Positions 11,414 through 22,863 of a DNA stretch of 64,000 bases are shown piece by piece. Made by a program: the position numbers and the translations under genes. Location of the stretch: assembly GCA_963920765.1 (NCBI GenBank), contig OY987242.1:28730002-28794001 (forward strand), read 5' to 3'. Below the pieces are notes generated by a model. The model did no database searches, was not told the origin of the DNA, and saw nothing but the letters and a program-made list of their open reading frames with translations. The DNA is from Ulota crispa (Eukaryota; Streptophyta; Bryopsida; Orthotrichales; Orthotrichaceae). Every line of letters starts with the position of its first letter. Positions within the stretch are counted from its first letter, which is position 1.

Positions 11414-13065
11414 AGAGCATCTCCACTAGTCCTGTCAAATGTAGACTCGGAAAAGCAGGTTTAGGGGGCCCTCACAAGTGAAATTGCCCAAATTGTGAAT
11501 GCAATCTCTAGCCGCTCAGCTTGGGACTAACGCGGTAAAGGATTTCTGGATAAGAGGGGTGGATTTAATGGTCGCACTTTGTGAAGGGGCAGTTTTTTTG
11601 GCTGCCATGCATGCAAGTGGGTCCGGCCCAGCTGCTGCACAAGCTCACTCATATCTAAACCCTAAACCGCCTTAACACACGGGATGCCTCTAAATATGAA
11701 TGAAATTGGAATTTTTGCAAGGGCTCTTTGCAAGCCCAATCACAAAGATAGTGCTCCAATGCTTAACATTGACAATAAACTAAACAGTCAATGCTCCTAT
11801 GCTTGGTTTTGAAACAAAAAAGAAAATTTGTATAATACAAGGCTTTGGGCTAAAACTTATAGAAATAACTTTTATGTAGCTAGATTTTAGGCTCACACTG
11901 CACAATAGTTTCAATAATACAAGGCCTAGTACTGAGAAACAAAAACATGATTGCTGTTGTAAGGGCTGGAAGTGATATGGAAGAAAAAAACAATGATACT
12001 ACACAGATACTGTCCTGAACCAAGTGAACTCTATGATAAAAAGTCTAGTACTGAGAATTAGAAGAGAACTCAATGCTGCAAGGAGTCGAGATCATTCTTA
12101 ACATAAAATTTCTATCATACTAAACCTGTATTGATGTAAACTTAGTGAACTTCTTGATACAAGGTCTGATATTGTGAATTGGAAGAGAACTCAATGCTGC
12201 AAGGGGTCGAGATCATTTTAAACTTAAAAAAGAATTCATACTACACTTGTACGGATAAAAATTGAGTCATGAATTGGGGCTCATTCTTAGCATAATTTTT
12301 TGATAACACTACACTTGTATGGATCAAAACCGAGTCAAGTTCATGATATAAGGTCTAGTGCTGACCATCATAAAAAAACTCAACACTGGAAGGGGTCGGG
12401 ATCATTCTAACGTAAAAAAAAAGTCATCCTACACCTATATTGACCTAAACTGAGTCAAGACCATGCTACAAGGTCTGATACTAACCATTATAAAGGAACT
12501 CGATGTTGCATGGCTTGGCGCTAGAAATCTCCAAATTCATCCACTTCAACGTTGCATTGTGATCTTTGATTGCAACACGACCTTGCTAATTGCTCTGCTT
12601 TGCTAGCGACTCTTGACAGTCGACTTCTCCCTCATCCACTCTGCAACCCTAATCTCTCCAATTTTTTACGTGGTTTTGCAAACCGTGCCCCTTTCCTCTG
12701 TGATTTGCCATTGAGCCTTCAACGCCGATGTGCAACCTAAGCCTTCTCCCTCCTCGTTGCAACATTGCACCTTAGTGACTTCAAAGGTTTTTTTGCAACT
12801 AGCTCAAGCTCCTCTGTCTTGCACCAAGAATAGCAGTTCCCCCGACATCATCGTGTCTGCGCAATCATCGCAACCTCAAAATAGTCCGTCAAACAAGCGC
12901 GCTATGTGAAGACAAAGACCCGCAGGGTGAGCATCCCGAGAGCCCTATTTGGCGAGGCTACGCCAAATATCTCCGCGAGCGCGTCACCGGTGGGGTTATG
13001 AAAAGTGAATAGTGCACGAAGGCCACGCTAAAAACCCATTTGAAGGGAACCGGTGGAGGTGCTCT
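11414..13065. mobile_element. Candidate non-autonomous element with GAGCATCTCCAC ends
   Basis: The left border reads AGAGCATCTCCACTAGT and the right border GGTGGAGGTGCTCT, a short imperfect inverted pair of a type common at plant DNA-transposon ends. No target duplication is evident. The interior holds a block of 120-bp tandem repeats and a GC-richer part (about 12580-12960) that could be captured host sequence. I see no open frame of note. Confidence 0.4.
11921..12520. repeat. Tandem repeats of about 120 bp
   Basis: Units carry AAGGTCTAGTACTGAGAA-like text, then GAACTCAATGCTGCAAGG and GGTCGAGATCATT. Anchors recur near 11921, 12041, 12161, 12350 and 12471, with a shortened unit near 12260. 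The divergence between units suggests an old array. Confidence 0.7.
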
Positions 13066-15392
13066 ACGATGAAAAAGAAATCTCTACACTTTAATGCATT
13101 CCTTGCGCAGTGATTGAAACTCACTTGTACTTTTTTCTATGGTAGGGACAATAGAAATTCAAACAAGTATGTACACAACATAGACAAGACTACCATCAAT
13201 GACCATTTCAAGACTTACCAACTTCATTATGACGTGGCCCCTATCAACGGCATAAAAGAGAATCTATACTAGTTTAGTTTGTGGCGCACTTGGTGCTTAT
13301 AATTGCTTGCAATTAATATTTAAATATCTCTATGATTACATAGTTTTTGAATTAAACAAGATTGATATGCTTGGCCAATTTCTCAAAGTTGTTAATTCTA
13401 TTCAATCTATGATATGAAACAACAAAATTACCAAAAAGTACAATTCAAGACAATGCAACTAAAATGAAAGTTTTTACACAAGTTTTGTAGCAATTTAAAT
13501 TCCAATTTTGTTATGACACTCATATCAAAACATAAAATATGAAGCTCCTAAGTAAATTGAGATGAAGAAGAGTTTGATCACCTTCACTCTAAGTGTTCAA
13601 ATAAAATAAAAAATTGAAACTCAATACAAAAAGTAAAAATCTTCACCAGTACTATCTTTATGGTTTATCAAAACTCATATCTTTTGTTTATTCAAATTTT
13701 GCACAAGAGTAGTTATTGCTTGAAAAATCTTTACATAGACTTTACCATGTATGTTTCACCATCACATGTCAACACCAAATAAAATTTGTGAGCTAAGGCA
13801 AGTCAGTCATAAAACTTCTCTAGATTGGACTCCCCATAGATTGGATGTTGACTTCATATAAGAATATTGTATAGTAGTATGAAAAACCACAAAAATAAAC
13901 AAAGATTCTTTTATTTGAATGAAAGCTTAATTGTGGTCATTGTCTCTATTTCATTTTACCTTTTTCTGTTTCTTAATGGCAAATGAGGTTGCTAATGTTA
14001 AAGGTTAGTAATCTTGTCTTGTTGCTAATACTTACTAATACTATCAGAATTAGCTGGAGGGCTAGAGCAGCTCAAAACAATGCTAAATGGGCTACAAGTT
14101 CAAAATTTCCATCATAATATTCACATTTCTGCATAAGGAAATAACTTTTGATAGAATTTTTGTTAAAATCACTAGAAGAAAATGTGCATTAAAAAACTAG
14201 TCTTAAACAACTGTAAACGTCCTAAACAATTGTAATTGAGTCATTGTGTAGTTTTTTAGGACATTTGTAGTTGTTACAAATTAGTCATTTAAGACACCTT
14301 TTTTCTAGTGATTTTGCCACATTCACAAATACTGCTTTTAATAACCACCAAATGAGGGTTCCCCATGGTAAACTTTCCAAAATTTCATTATTTCCTAGTC
14401 CAACTTCTTCCATTGTTTATAGAGCTTACAAACACAATACAAGTTATACAACAACTCAAAAGTAGAGCAATGAAAAAGAAAGATAAGAGGGCATTTGTAG
14501 TTGGAAAGTTTCAATGGTTGAGTTTAGATGTATTTAATAGTTGACACATGTTTCCACAAATTAGGTGCAAGATCTTCAACAAAGTCCACTATCAATGTAT
14601 TTGGCTGTTGGCTCCAATTTTTGCTACAAAACCCTCAAGGCCTCTTTATGTTTAGACCCAATTTCAACACCACCAAGATGAGTTAATGGAGTTGCTCAAA
14701 GCCTAACATTAAGACATCAATTGGGCCTAAAAACATTATACTAACCCTTCAACTTCTAAGCATGCTGCTATGACCAATACAACACAAGGTATTTTTTTTG
14801 TATTTGGGATAGATTCACACCATTACTACATTTGAGATCAACAAAGAAGTTGGAATATTGATCAATGCTATTCTAGGGAGCTATTTAAAATCCCAAATTA
14901 AAATTTCTTGTAGGTAGCAAATGCCAATTATATGGCAACATATATATAATGCCCTATGGTTAATTAAGGGTTAAGCCCTAGTCAGATTGTGAGTTGGACT
15001 AGGGCCTTCATTCAAAGCAACTTTTAGAACAAGACAATAGCTCCAATTTGATGCTAGACCTCTAAATCATAAAGCAAACTAAGGGTCTGAGAAGTGCAAA
15101 GGTTGATGCAATAAAAAGGACCAAAAATGAGCAATGTTAATAAAAAATTTTGAGCTTCAACTACTAAAACTCCAATTTTTCCATTTCATCCGACATTCCA
15201 CAAATAAGTTATGCACTGGCTATTTCCTTTGTCTATATTGTACTATATTATAATTTGGATTTCTTGAAAAATATAGTCAATGTTTTATCCGGTAATTTCA
15301 AGTTTCTACCGGTTTGTTTTGCTATTCCAAGTTCCAACTGGCTGACTTTGTATGGATAGCCGATTGTCCCGATCATTGTTGCCTAAGACTCT
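13066..15392. other. AT-rich intergenic DNA
   Basis: No gene is visible. It contains one small CACTA-like MITE (14170-14310). The open frame at 14271-14465 overlaps that MITE and resembles no protein I know. Confidence 0.45.
14170..14310. mobile_element. Small CACTA-like MITE
   Basis: It starts CACTAGAAGAAAA and ends TTTTTTCTAGTG, 141 bp in all, with AAACAATTGTAA-like internal repeats. The 3-bp flanks (AAT and ATT) are not identical, so no clean target duplication is seen. Confidence 0.5.
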
Positions 15393-15820
15393 AGGGCATG
15401 CTGGAGCAAGTGGCCAGGAGCTTTGGTTGCTGCCAAGTCATCATAGGCACGCCAGCTTTGGGAATGGTTCCTCGCTTGCAGTGTGGCTGCTTCTTCGCGC
15501 TTCATAGCGATCATGGTCTTTGCTAGCTATGAATAATGGTCCAAGATTCTCTCCTGCTTCATCACCTTTGGTTGTAGCCTGTAAACATTCTAGTCTCAAA
15601 GTTTTTGATTTGCAGACAAGCATTGTCACCAACAACTCTCCTTTGTGGTGGACTAGTGGCTATGGCGCGTTTGTTGTTGCTAGCCCGGGTGTTTGATCTC
15701 GTAGCCACGTGCCCCTGTGCGCTATTAGAGGTGACGTTTGGGTTTGGAGGGTGGAATCGGAGCTGCAATAGCTCACATTTTGGAGTGGGGATGTTCAAAG
15801 CTGGATTAGAGTGAGGTGTG
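15393..15820 (+). pseudogene. Inverted duplicate of the PDC upstream region
   Basis: This stretch matches the reverse complement of 6775-7237 collinearly. Shared exact blocks include CGCCAGCTTTGGGAATG (15450 against 7187), GCTGCCAAGTCA and GTTTGATCTCG (15691 against 6927). Differences are often CG in the PDC arm and TG or CA here, as expected of methylated-cytosine decay. The candidate donor TTAGAG/GTGA is kept. No PDC coding exon follows before the F-box pseudogene, so this is a relic of the 5' end of a lost second PDC copy. Confidence 0.75.
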
Positions 15821-16408
15821 TTTGAGGTGGATGTGTCCAGATAAGTCAAAATTTTCTTTGACTTGTAGTACAGAGAGGAAGCAATTTTTGCTGGAAGCTT
15901 ATTGCTAACGCAAGATGAATTAGCAGGTTTCCAAACACGCCCGCTTGCTGCTACTGCCTAATTACGGCTTGTATTCCTTTGAAGTGTCTAACTGAAGGGA
16001 ATTTGCACAAACATGACTGCAGTTTATGTTCCTTTGGAGTGTCAAATGGAAGAAAGTTTGCACAAATTAGTGTTTTGTAGAGGTCTTGTGCATTTGTGGT
16101 CCTCAACAAACCTACAATAAGATAATTATGGAAACATCATTATGGAATTTGCAAAAATTGAGTGATTGCTATGTTGTCATAGACAATTTTATCTGCAACT
16201 ATTTTCAACACGGTATCACTGCATGCAAGTGGGAAAAAACTATCATCAAGTAGAGAGAGTGGTATCAATCCAATACAAACAAAGAAAACTTTATTCACCA
16301 CCAAGCTGCTAGTTAGCTGATAATTGGTAGGAGAAAATTATGAGCAAGTAAAGAGAGAGTGGAATCAATCCAATACAAGCAAAGAAAACATTAAACATTA
16401 TTGAGCTG
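15821..16408. other. Gap where the second PDC body would lie
   Basis: By symmetry with 611-7237 this interval should hold the PDC coding exons of the duplicate. I see none of the PDC motifs in any frame. It has two loosely repeated segments (CCTTTGAAGTGTCTAACTGAAG near 15980 and CCTTTGGAGTGTCAAATGGAAG near 16030) and two copies of AGAGAGTGG-ATCAATCCAATACAA about 90 bp apart. Confidence 0.45.
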
Positions 16409-18061
16409 CTAGTTACCTAGCAATTTAGGGTCGACAAAGGGATGAAGGGTGAGAGTCATGCTCTGGGCAAACAACCCACACCAAGCCTCCAAGATATCAA
16501 CATGATTCTCTAGTAGCCTACTATTGACCCACTCCCTCTACCTAGAATTCAACAGATCATATGCCACCCTAGACCCTTTCAGAGATGACATAACTATGAA
16601 TCTGTCATATCCTTCCACCACAAAGTTGGCGCCCATAGCAATGCGTTCTTTGTAAATGGACAAGCAATCCGGCATGTTGCCAATTATATTGTTGTTGTCT
16701 ATGTCACTCACAGGGGCAATCACAGTGCAACTCCGTGCATCCACATCTATTGCACAGAGATTGATTTCATCATCCATAAACGCAACAAAGAACAGGCACC
16801 CAAGTGCAGTTGCAAGTTGGGGGATTTGGACATCACTTAGAAGCACCACTTCTGTGTCGCTCCACTCGCTGCGCGTTATGTCGTAGGCATAGAGCAGGAG
16901 CGGAGGTGGCACGTAGTGCTCAAAATCGATATGATCTAAATCCATATCTCTATCAACATTGTCCCAGAAGAGGGTGAAGAGGGTGGACCCCAGCTTGACG
17001 ACATGTGTTGGGTTGAACGTTGGAGGCGGCTGAGGAAACTCTTCCCAATATCCAGCTGTGGAGTCAAAGCAGAAAGAGCATTTGGTGATGATTTGATTGG
17101 TCTCAAAGTTGTTTTCATGGACAATGTAGAGCTCAAAGCTTGAGTAATTGTCTGCAACCACTAAGGACACTGCTAGATTCAAATAATGGGCATCAGTGTC
17201 CATTGTCAAGAAGAAGTCTGGAATCTCCACACAAGAACCAGTGATGGGATTGGCGACTTGCATGGCCTTGCAATCCTCCAATCTAGGAGAGGTCCACATG
17301 ATTGCAATGAAGCCCTTGTCAATCGCCATGGTTGCGCATTGATCTAGCTGCCAAAACCTATCACACACGCTTGCATAGATGAACTCCATGCTGAGCAAGT
17401 AGTTTTTATGGAAGTAGGGGTAGAATAACTCCCAGCAATGTCGCAAAATTTCTACAATGTCCAGGCCCTTGTCATCTCAACAAACACCAAAGTAGCCGTC
17501 CTCACAAGAGCCAATACCTAGTCCGACTATGTCAAACATTAGGAAATAGAAGACTTCCTTTGCACGTAAGTTGGTTGCAAAGCTGGGGCGTTTGGTGAGG
17601 TCATTCCAAGCATGGGACAATGTTTGGAAGCAACAGAGCTCCGGAATGGAGATCAATTGAAGAACATTCTTGTGTAACTCCGATGGAAAGTTTTGCCACA
17701 CCTCCTCCATGACCACTTCCTCCTTAGCTTCCATCTCTTTGTCCTCTTCCATCTCTTTGTCCTCAATTGATCCTTCCTCCCCCTCTCCATCCTGCTCCTC
17801 TCCTTCCTGATCCTCTTCTCCATCCTCCTCCTCCTTCTTTCCGCCCTCCTCCTCCTTCTTTCTGCCCTCCTCCTCTCCGTCCACCTCCTCTCCATCCACC
17901 TCCTTTGCATCCACCTCTTCTCCGTCCACCTCTTGCTCTCCATCCCCCTCCTCCTCTAACGTTAATTCTAAACCGCCTTCCCCAAATTGCCATTCCTCCG
18001 TCTCATCCTCAGATGTCTCCATCGCATGATCTTCCCATTTTGATTCACTGCTAGAATCCAT
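16409..18061 (-). pseudogene. F-box pseudogene, paralogue of 611-1864
   Basis: One frame runs from the ATG at 18061 (MDSSSESKW) to a TAG at 16409, interrupted by TGA at 17479-17477 and TAG at 16540-16538, with no frameshift. Homology to the intact F-box protein continues past both stops. After the first come ILRHCWELF and MAIDKGFIAIMW (intact copy MAADRGFVAVVW). After the second come REWVNSRLLENHVD and QSMTLTL. The F-box segment is VWQNFPSELHKNVLQLISIP. Upstream of it sits a Glu/Lys/Asp-rich stretch of about 100 residues, built from DGEEV-like repeats, that the intact paralogue lacks. Base composition is far more AT-rich than the paralogue. Most likely a decayed duplicate; an expressed truncated protein cannot be excluded. 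Confidence 0.75.
17700..17960. repeat. Purine-rich low-complexity repeat in the F-box pseudogene
   Basis: GAGGAGGAG-type simple repeats (CTCCTCCTC on the plus strand) encode the acidic insertion of the pseudogene. Slippage of this run probably created the extra N-terminal length. The proline-rich plus-strand frame across it is a by-product. Confidence 0.7.
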
Positions 18062-18540
18062 CACTCTTGGACTCTGGTAGCTGGATGCCTTGGTGCTTGC
18101 ATATCAAAACCCCCCAAGAAAACCAATGCACACTCCTTTGCTTAGCTTGGCGACTTCCACAGATCTCCACATTCGACAAGTAAATTTCATTACACTTCCA
18201 CCACCACAAAGACAGACTTTTCTACAAACCAAACGTGTCAAAGCTCATGTGCTGGAACAGCATGTGAAACTTTTGACTTCGGTAGTCTGTAGCATGGCAT
18301 GTTGATCTCTCCTATTCTTGTCCACCACTAACATGACGTTTGAAATAATTTTTGAATGTTCTGGTGGATGCATATTTTGCAAAATTTAAATTATTGGAGA
18401 TAGCTTTACTTGGAATCTATTATTACTCTTGCAATTGTGCTAATAGTGATTGAGGCTTAGTGAGTTTCAGCTTATCCACCTCTTAAATAAGCACTGCGTT
18501 TGATTGTGACTAACTAAAAGTACTTTGAGAAACCATTAAA
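18062..18540. other. Flank upstream of the F-box pseudogene
   Basis: No gene or repeat pair is visible. I could not trace clear homology to the region upstream of the intact F-box gene, so the duplication probably ends near the pseudogene start. Confidence 0.35.
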
Positions 18541-19266
18541 GGGTGATTGCAAGAAACACTTGTACTATTTTTTGTCCCCTTCACCTCCCGCATGTGCTTT
18601 TTGGGTTGTAACTTTTGCGCAACAAGTTCTTTTGAGCTGAAATTTCAAAAGAAGGTACATGTCATAGTTATAAACCTTCCCTAATTTTTGCATTTTGTTC
18701 AAAATTATTTTATTATTTTTGAACAGCCTCCAAATAGGTGACTACCTTGGCCATTTTGGGGGTTTTTAGTACTATTTTGGGTCCAAAAAAGCTTTTCTAG
18801 GGCTATTAATCAGAGTTGTTGTTTATAGAGCACACTTACATGCATTTATAGAAGGGTTTTGCAAAATTATAAATTCCATGGCATCTACATTGTCTCAAAG
18901 TGGGCACCCTATCTCCCTTCATTGGCAAAATACAAAGAAATTCCTCAACAAAGCAATTGTACCATGTGAATGTGTTTAATAGGTTCTCAAATGGTCAGTT
19001 TTTATTTTGTTTTTTTGAATTTTTTTCCTATTTTCTAAAAAGCAAGAAAGAAATTGGCTTTTTGTTGGTGATTTTGTTTTGCCCATAACTTTTAGAATAT
19101 TTCTAAGTCTGAATCTTCACGATTATGCTATTTTAAGTGCTTTACAAATTTTCCATATTTAATTTTTTTTTTTTTTAATTATTCCAAAAGCTCATAGTAC
19201 CACCTAGTACTACCAATACTAAGAGTGTTTGAGACAAAACTATGAAGTGTTTCTTGCAACTACCCT
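18541..19266. mobile_element. TIR element, ends GGGTGATTGCAAGAAACACTT
   Basis: The left end GGGTGATTGCAAGAAACACT has its inverse at the right end (AGTGTTTCTTGCAACTACCC), with two mismatches over about 21 bp. Both sides abut TAAA, a possible short target duplication. The interior of about 680 bp holds no meaningful open frame. Confidence 0.6.
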
Positions 19267-19560
19267 AAAAGGAGATGCCAAAAACAACAACCAATGCATC
19301 AAGTAGAGCTTACAAGCACAACTATGCTTATCTATACGTAATGATAAGAAATCCCCACTTACAAATTAAATGCTTTCATTCTTCCACAGAGGACATTAGG
19401 CAAAGGAATACTATAGACTACCATCCAAACATCAGTGATTTAGTGCCACCGTGCGGTTAACTAAACGTAACGAGACACACTCAACAATCATTAGGGTAAG
19501 AAAGAAAATAGCACTAGTTTTGACGCATGCACACATGACCAACACCAGCGTATTACTAAT
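19267..19560. other. AT-rich spacer before the tandem array
   Basis: No gene visible. The open frame at 19275-19460 resembles no protein I know. Confidence 0.35.
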
Positions 19561-21690
19561 CACAACACATCAAGAAATAGCAGAATAATGACGAATTAAA
19601 CATTGGATGATAAGTCTCTACACTTACTTCTCAGCAGGTTAGTGCACGACCACTTGATCACTGTAAAAGTATGAAAACCCCCTTTTTTACAAGGAAAAAC
19701 ACGGGCATGTCTCGAGACGGTCACTGTAAAATGTTAAGCAAGATATCCAGACTCAAGAAGCAAAGCAAGCAAGATAATTGAGACTCAATAGGCAAAGCAT
19801 TGCAGGAGAAGAAATGGGAACAAGTATTCTTACTACTAGTATCTCTAAAAAACAAGCAATCACTGTTTTCTTAAACAAGCTACTAGCAGGGTCCGCATGG
19901 AGAATTGAAAACAAATGTCACAAAATGAAGCATCATTGCTTAGAAGCGTATAATGCTTAAGAAAGAACACACAATACACACAAAGTCACATGCGCACTGC
20001 TACTCTAATCAAACAAGGTTATTTTTCTATAACAACACCACCTATACAAGCAGCTAGAGCATCTCTATACACCTAGAGCATCCAAGAAGAATTGTAAGTG
20101 TGTGTGTTGTGGCCAACGTATTAATTATCACAACACATCAAGAAATAGCAGAACAATGACGAATTAAACGCAAGATGATACATATCTACACTTACTTCTC
20201 CGCTAGTTTGTGCAAGAGCACTGTCTCGGTCACTATAAAAGAAGGATCTGCACACATAAAGCTACAAATTAGAAACACCAAAAAAATTTAAGCAAGATGG
20301 TCGAATGGCAAAGCATCCCAGGAGAAGAAAGGTGCTAAAACAGGAAGAAGCATTCTTACTTCTAGTATCTCTAAGAAACAAGCAATCAATATTTAAAAAA
20401 AACAAGCTACCAGCATGGTGCGCATGGGGAATTGAAAACAAATGTCAAGCAATGAAGCACCATTGCTTAGTAGCATTCAAGGCTTAATAAAGAACACACA
20501 ACACAAGCAGAGTCACATGCGCACTACCACTCTAATAGGACATAGTTATTTTGCTACTACAGTGCGAGTAGCTCAAGCAGTGCAAACATCTGCATACACC
20601 TAGAGTGTCCAAGGAGAATTGTAAGTGCATGTGGCCAACATCTTATTAATCACAACACACCAAGAAATAACATGCCATGCAATGACGAATTAAACACAGG
20701 ATGATACATCTCTACACTTACTTCTCCGCTAGTTAGTGCAAATCTGCAAGAGCACTTGGTCATTATAAAACTATGATCTGCGAACACAAAGCTACGGCTT
20801 AAACACACCTAAAAAAATTTAAGCATGATGATCGAGAGGCAAAGCGTCCCAGGTGAAGAAAGATGCTGAAATAAGAACAAGCATTCTTACTACTAGTATC
20901 TCTAAGAAGCTAACAAGCGATCCATACTTTTTCTAAACAAGCTATTAGCATGGTGCGCATGGGGAATTGAAAACAAATGTCACTAAACAAAGCACTGTTG
21001 CTTAGTTGCATTCAATGCTTAATAAAGAATACACAACAAACGCAGAGTCACATGCGCACTACTAGTCTAATGGGACATGATTATTTCGCTACGACATTGC
21101 CACCCATACAAGCAATACAAGCATCCACACACACCTAGAGCATCCAAGAAGAATTGTAAGCGCTTGTATCCAACGTCTTATTAATCACAACACATGAAGA
21201 AATAACAGAACAAGGACAAATTAAAAACAAGATGATACATCTCTATATTTACTTCTCCGCTAGTTAGCACAAGAGCCCTCGGTCATTGTAAAATTATGAT
21301 ATGCTAACACAAAGCTACAGATTAGAAACACCAAAAAAAATTATGCAAGAAGGATCAAAAGGCAAAGCATCTTAAAAGAAGAAAGATACTAAAATAAAAA
21401 CAAGCATTCCTACCACCAGTATCTCTAAGAAACAAGCAATCAATGTTTTTTTTTAAAAAGCTACCAGCATGGTGCGCATGAAGAATTGAAAATAAATGTC
21501 ACAAAACAAAGCACCATCCCTTAGTAGCATTCAATGCTCAATAAAGAATATACAACAAACGCAGAGTCACATGCGCACTACTACTCTAATGGGTCACAAT
21601 TATTTTGCTACGACATTGCCACCCATACAAGCAGCCAGAGCATCCGCACACACCTAGAGCATCCAAGAAGAATCATAAGCACCTGTGGTG
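19561..21690. repeat. Four tandem units of 520-570 bp
   Basis: Units start with CACAACACATCAAGAAATA at 19561, 20129, 20651 and 21186. Each carries in order a GACGAATTAAAC stretch, CTACACTTACTTCTCCGCTAG, CTTACTACTAGTATCTCTAAG, GGGGAATTGAAAACAAATGTCA, CAGAGTCACATGCGCACTAC and CACACACCTAGAGCATCCAA. The units differ by point changes and small indels. Short frames recur in units 1 and 2 (IENKCHKMKHHC and IENKCQAMKHHC) but are not kept in all units, so coding is unlikely. Confidence 0.85.
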
Positions 21691-22549
21691 CTGTGTGCTG
21701 TGTGAGCCAGTGCAGAGCACAGTGAAGAAAGCTGCACACTTGAGGGAGTGCCGAGAGTCTATAGCTGTATAAGAGCAAGGTGAAAAAAGTTGCACGAGTG
21801 AGAGAGTGAGTGAGGAAGTGCCGAGAGACTATAGCAATATATAGGGGCTCTAGAAACGGCAAAAATGGATGCCTTGAGCGCTCTAGAAGCGGCATTCTAG
21901 AGTTCACACTTGCTTGCTTGCATTGGCTAGCAGGACTATGGAGTATTTTGCGGTGATTGTACATAGCTTGAAGGTAAGGGGGTGCATCCTCAACACATGA
22001 GAATAGTGAATATGTTTGCTCTTGCTTAGCTTTGCGTCGCGATCCATGAAGTGATGCTAGGACCAAACCAAGTCTATCAAGTTAGTCTTGTTGTAGTGGT
22101 GCTAGGCCCTCCCCCTGTTACCGACGGAAAATGAGGAAGAGGCCTCTTCTCATGAAGGAAGCCCACTACGGTAGTATGCTCTAAGACCGTCACTTTAAAG
22201 GCTAGTCTGCTTTTTCAAATTTTTGTCTAATTTTCAAACAAAGAGAAATATGATATCAAATGTAACACGATTTTTTTCATATTTTTTGGAGCATTATTGA
22301 ATGGTTGAGAAATTTTCAAAGTTTTTTGTAGTAAACACCTATTTGTGACTCTAGATCTCCTGTAAACCATTTCCTTACAACCTATATAGAGATGAGGTGA
22401 AATCGAGGAATATAGTTGTTTCTTGCAATAAAATACACCTTAGTTTCCTTCTATGACTTAAACATGTCCATTCTAGGACCACTTCATACCTATTTCTGAG
22501 CTACTTATGGAACTCTTTACATGAGAGTGTCTTTTAGAGCACACTACTT
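21691..22549. other. Intergenic DNA after the array
   Basis: It holds two copies of an AGTGCCGAGAG-CTATAGC segment about 80 bp apart and a CTCTAGAA-CGGCA pair near 21850-21900. The 152-codon minus-strand frame ending at 21608 overlaps the array and has no recognisable domain. No gene is called. Confidence 0.4.
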
Positions 22550-22863
22550 TACACTAAATATTGCGTGTAGGTTGCCCCACACTAATTTTAAAATATTTTA
22601 CACAAAATAAATACTTACTTTTGCTACAGTCATTTTCATCAAAAGTTATTTCAGGAATCTTTTTTAAAGGGCCTAGCAACAATAGCAAAGCTATGGAAAA
22701 TCAAAGTAATGGCATCTAGGTTGTAAGCCATGTGAAATTTAAGTATCTAAGAAAGTTGCATGAGCCTCCAAATGGCTAAGTGATTAGTCATGAGTCATGA
22801 AGTAACTTTTTAGGATAAGGCAACCTAATTGTCAAAACAACCAAAATGTACTATTTAGTGTAG
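22550..22863. mobile_element. MITE of the GTTGCC family, copy 1
   Basis: It starts TACACTAAATATTGCG-GTAGGTTGCC, and its right end mirrors TAGTGTA with an internal GGCAACCTAATTG. It shares the CATGTGAAATTTAAGTATCTAAG and CCTCCAAATGGC-AAGTGAT blocks with the copies at 57488, 59307 and 60722. Confidence 0.65.

Noticed and set aside
17477-17479. TGA as selenocysteine or programmed readthrough
   Set aside because: Land plants are not known to use selenocysteine, no readthrough context is visible, and a second stop occurs downstream.
17767-18054. Proline-rich plus-strand frame
   Set aside because: It is the complement of the GAG-type low-complexity repeat in the F-box pseudogene.
19778-20487. Similar 60-codon frames in array units 1 and 2
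   Set aside because: Units 3 and 4 do not keep the frame, so similarity reflects DNA repetition rather than protein selection.
19561-21690. CRISPR-like array
   Set aside because: Units exceed 500 bp, there are no short repeats with unique spacers, and the DNA is from a plant nucleus.
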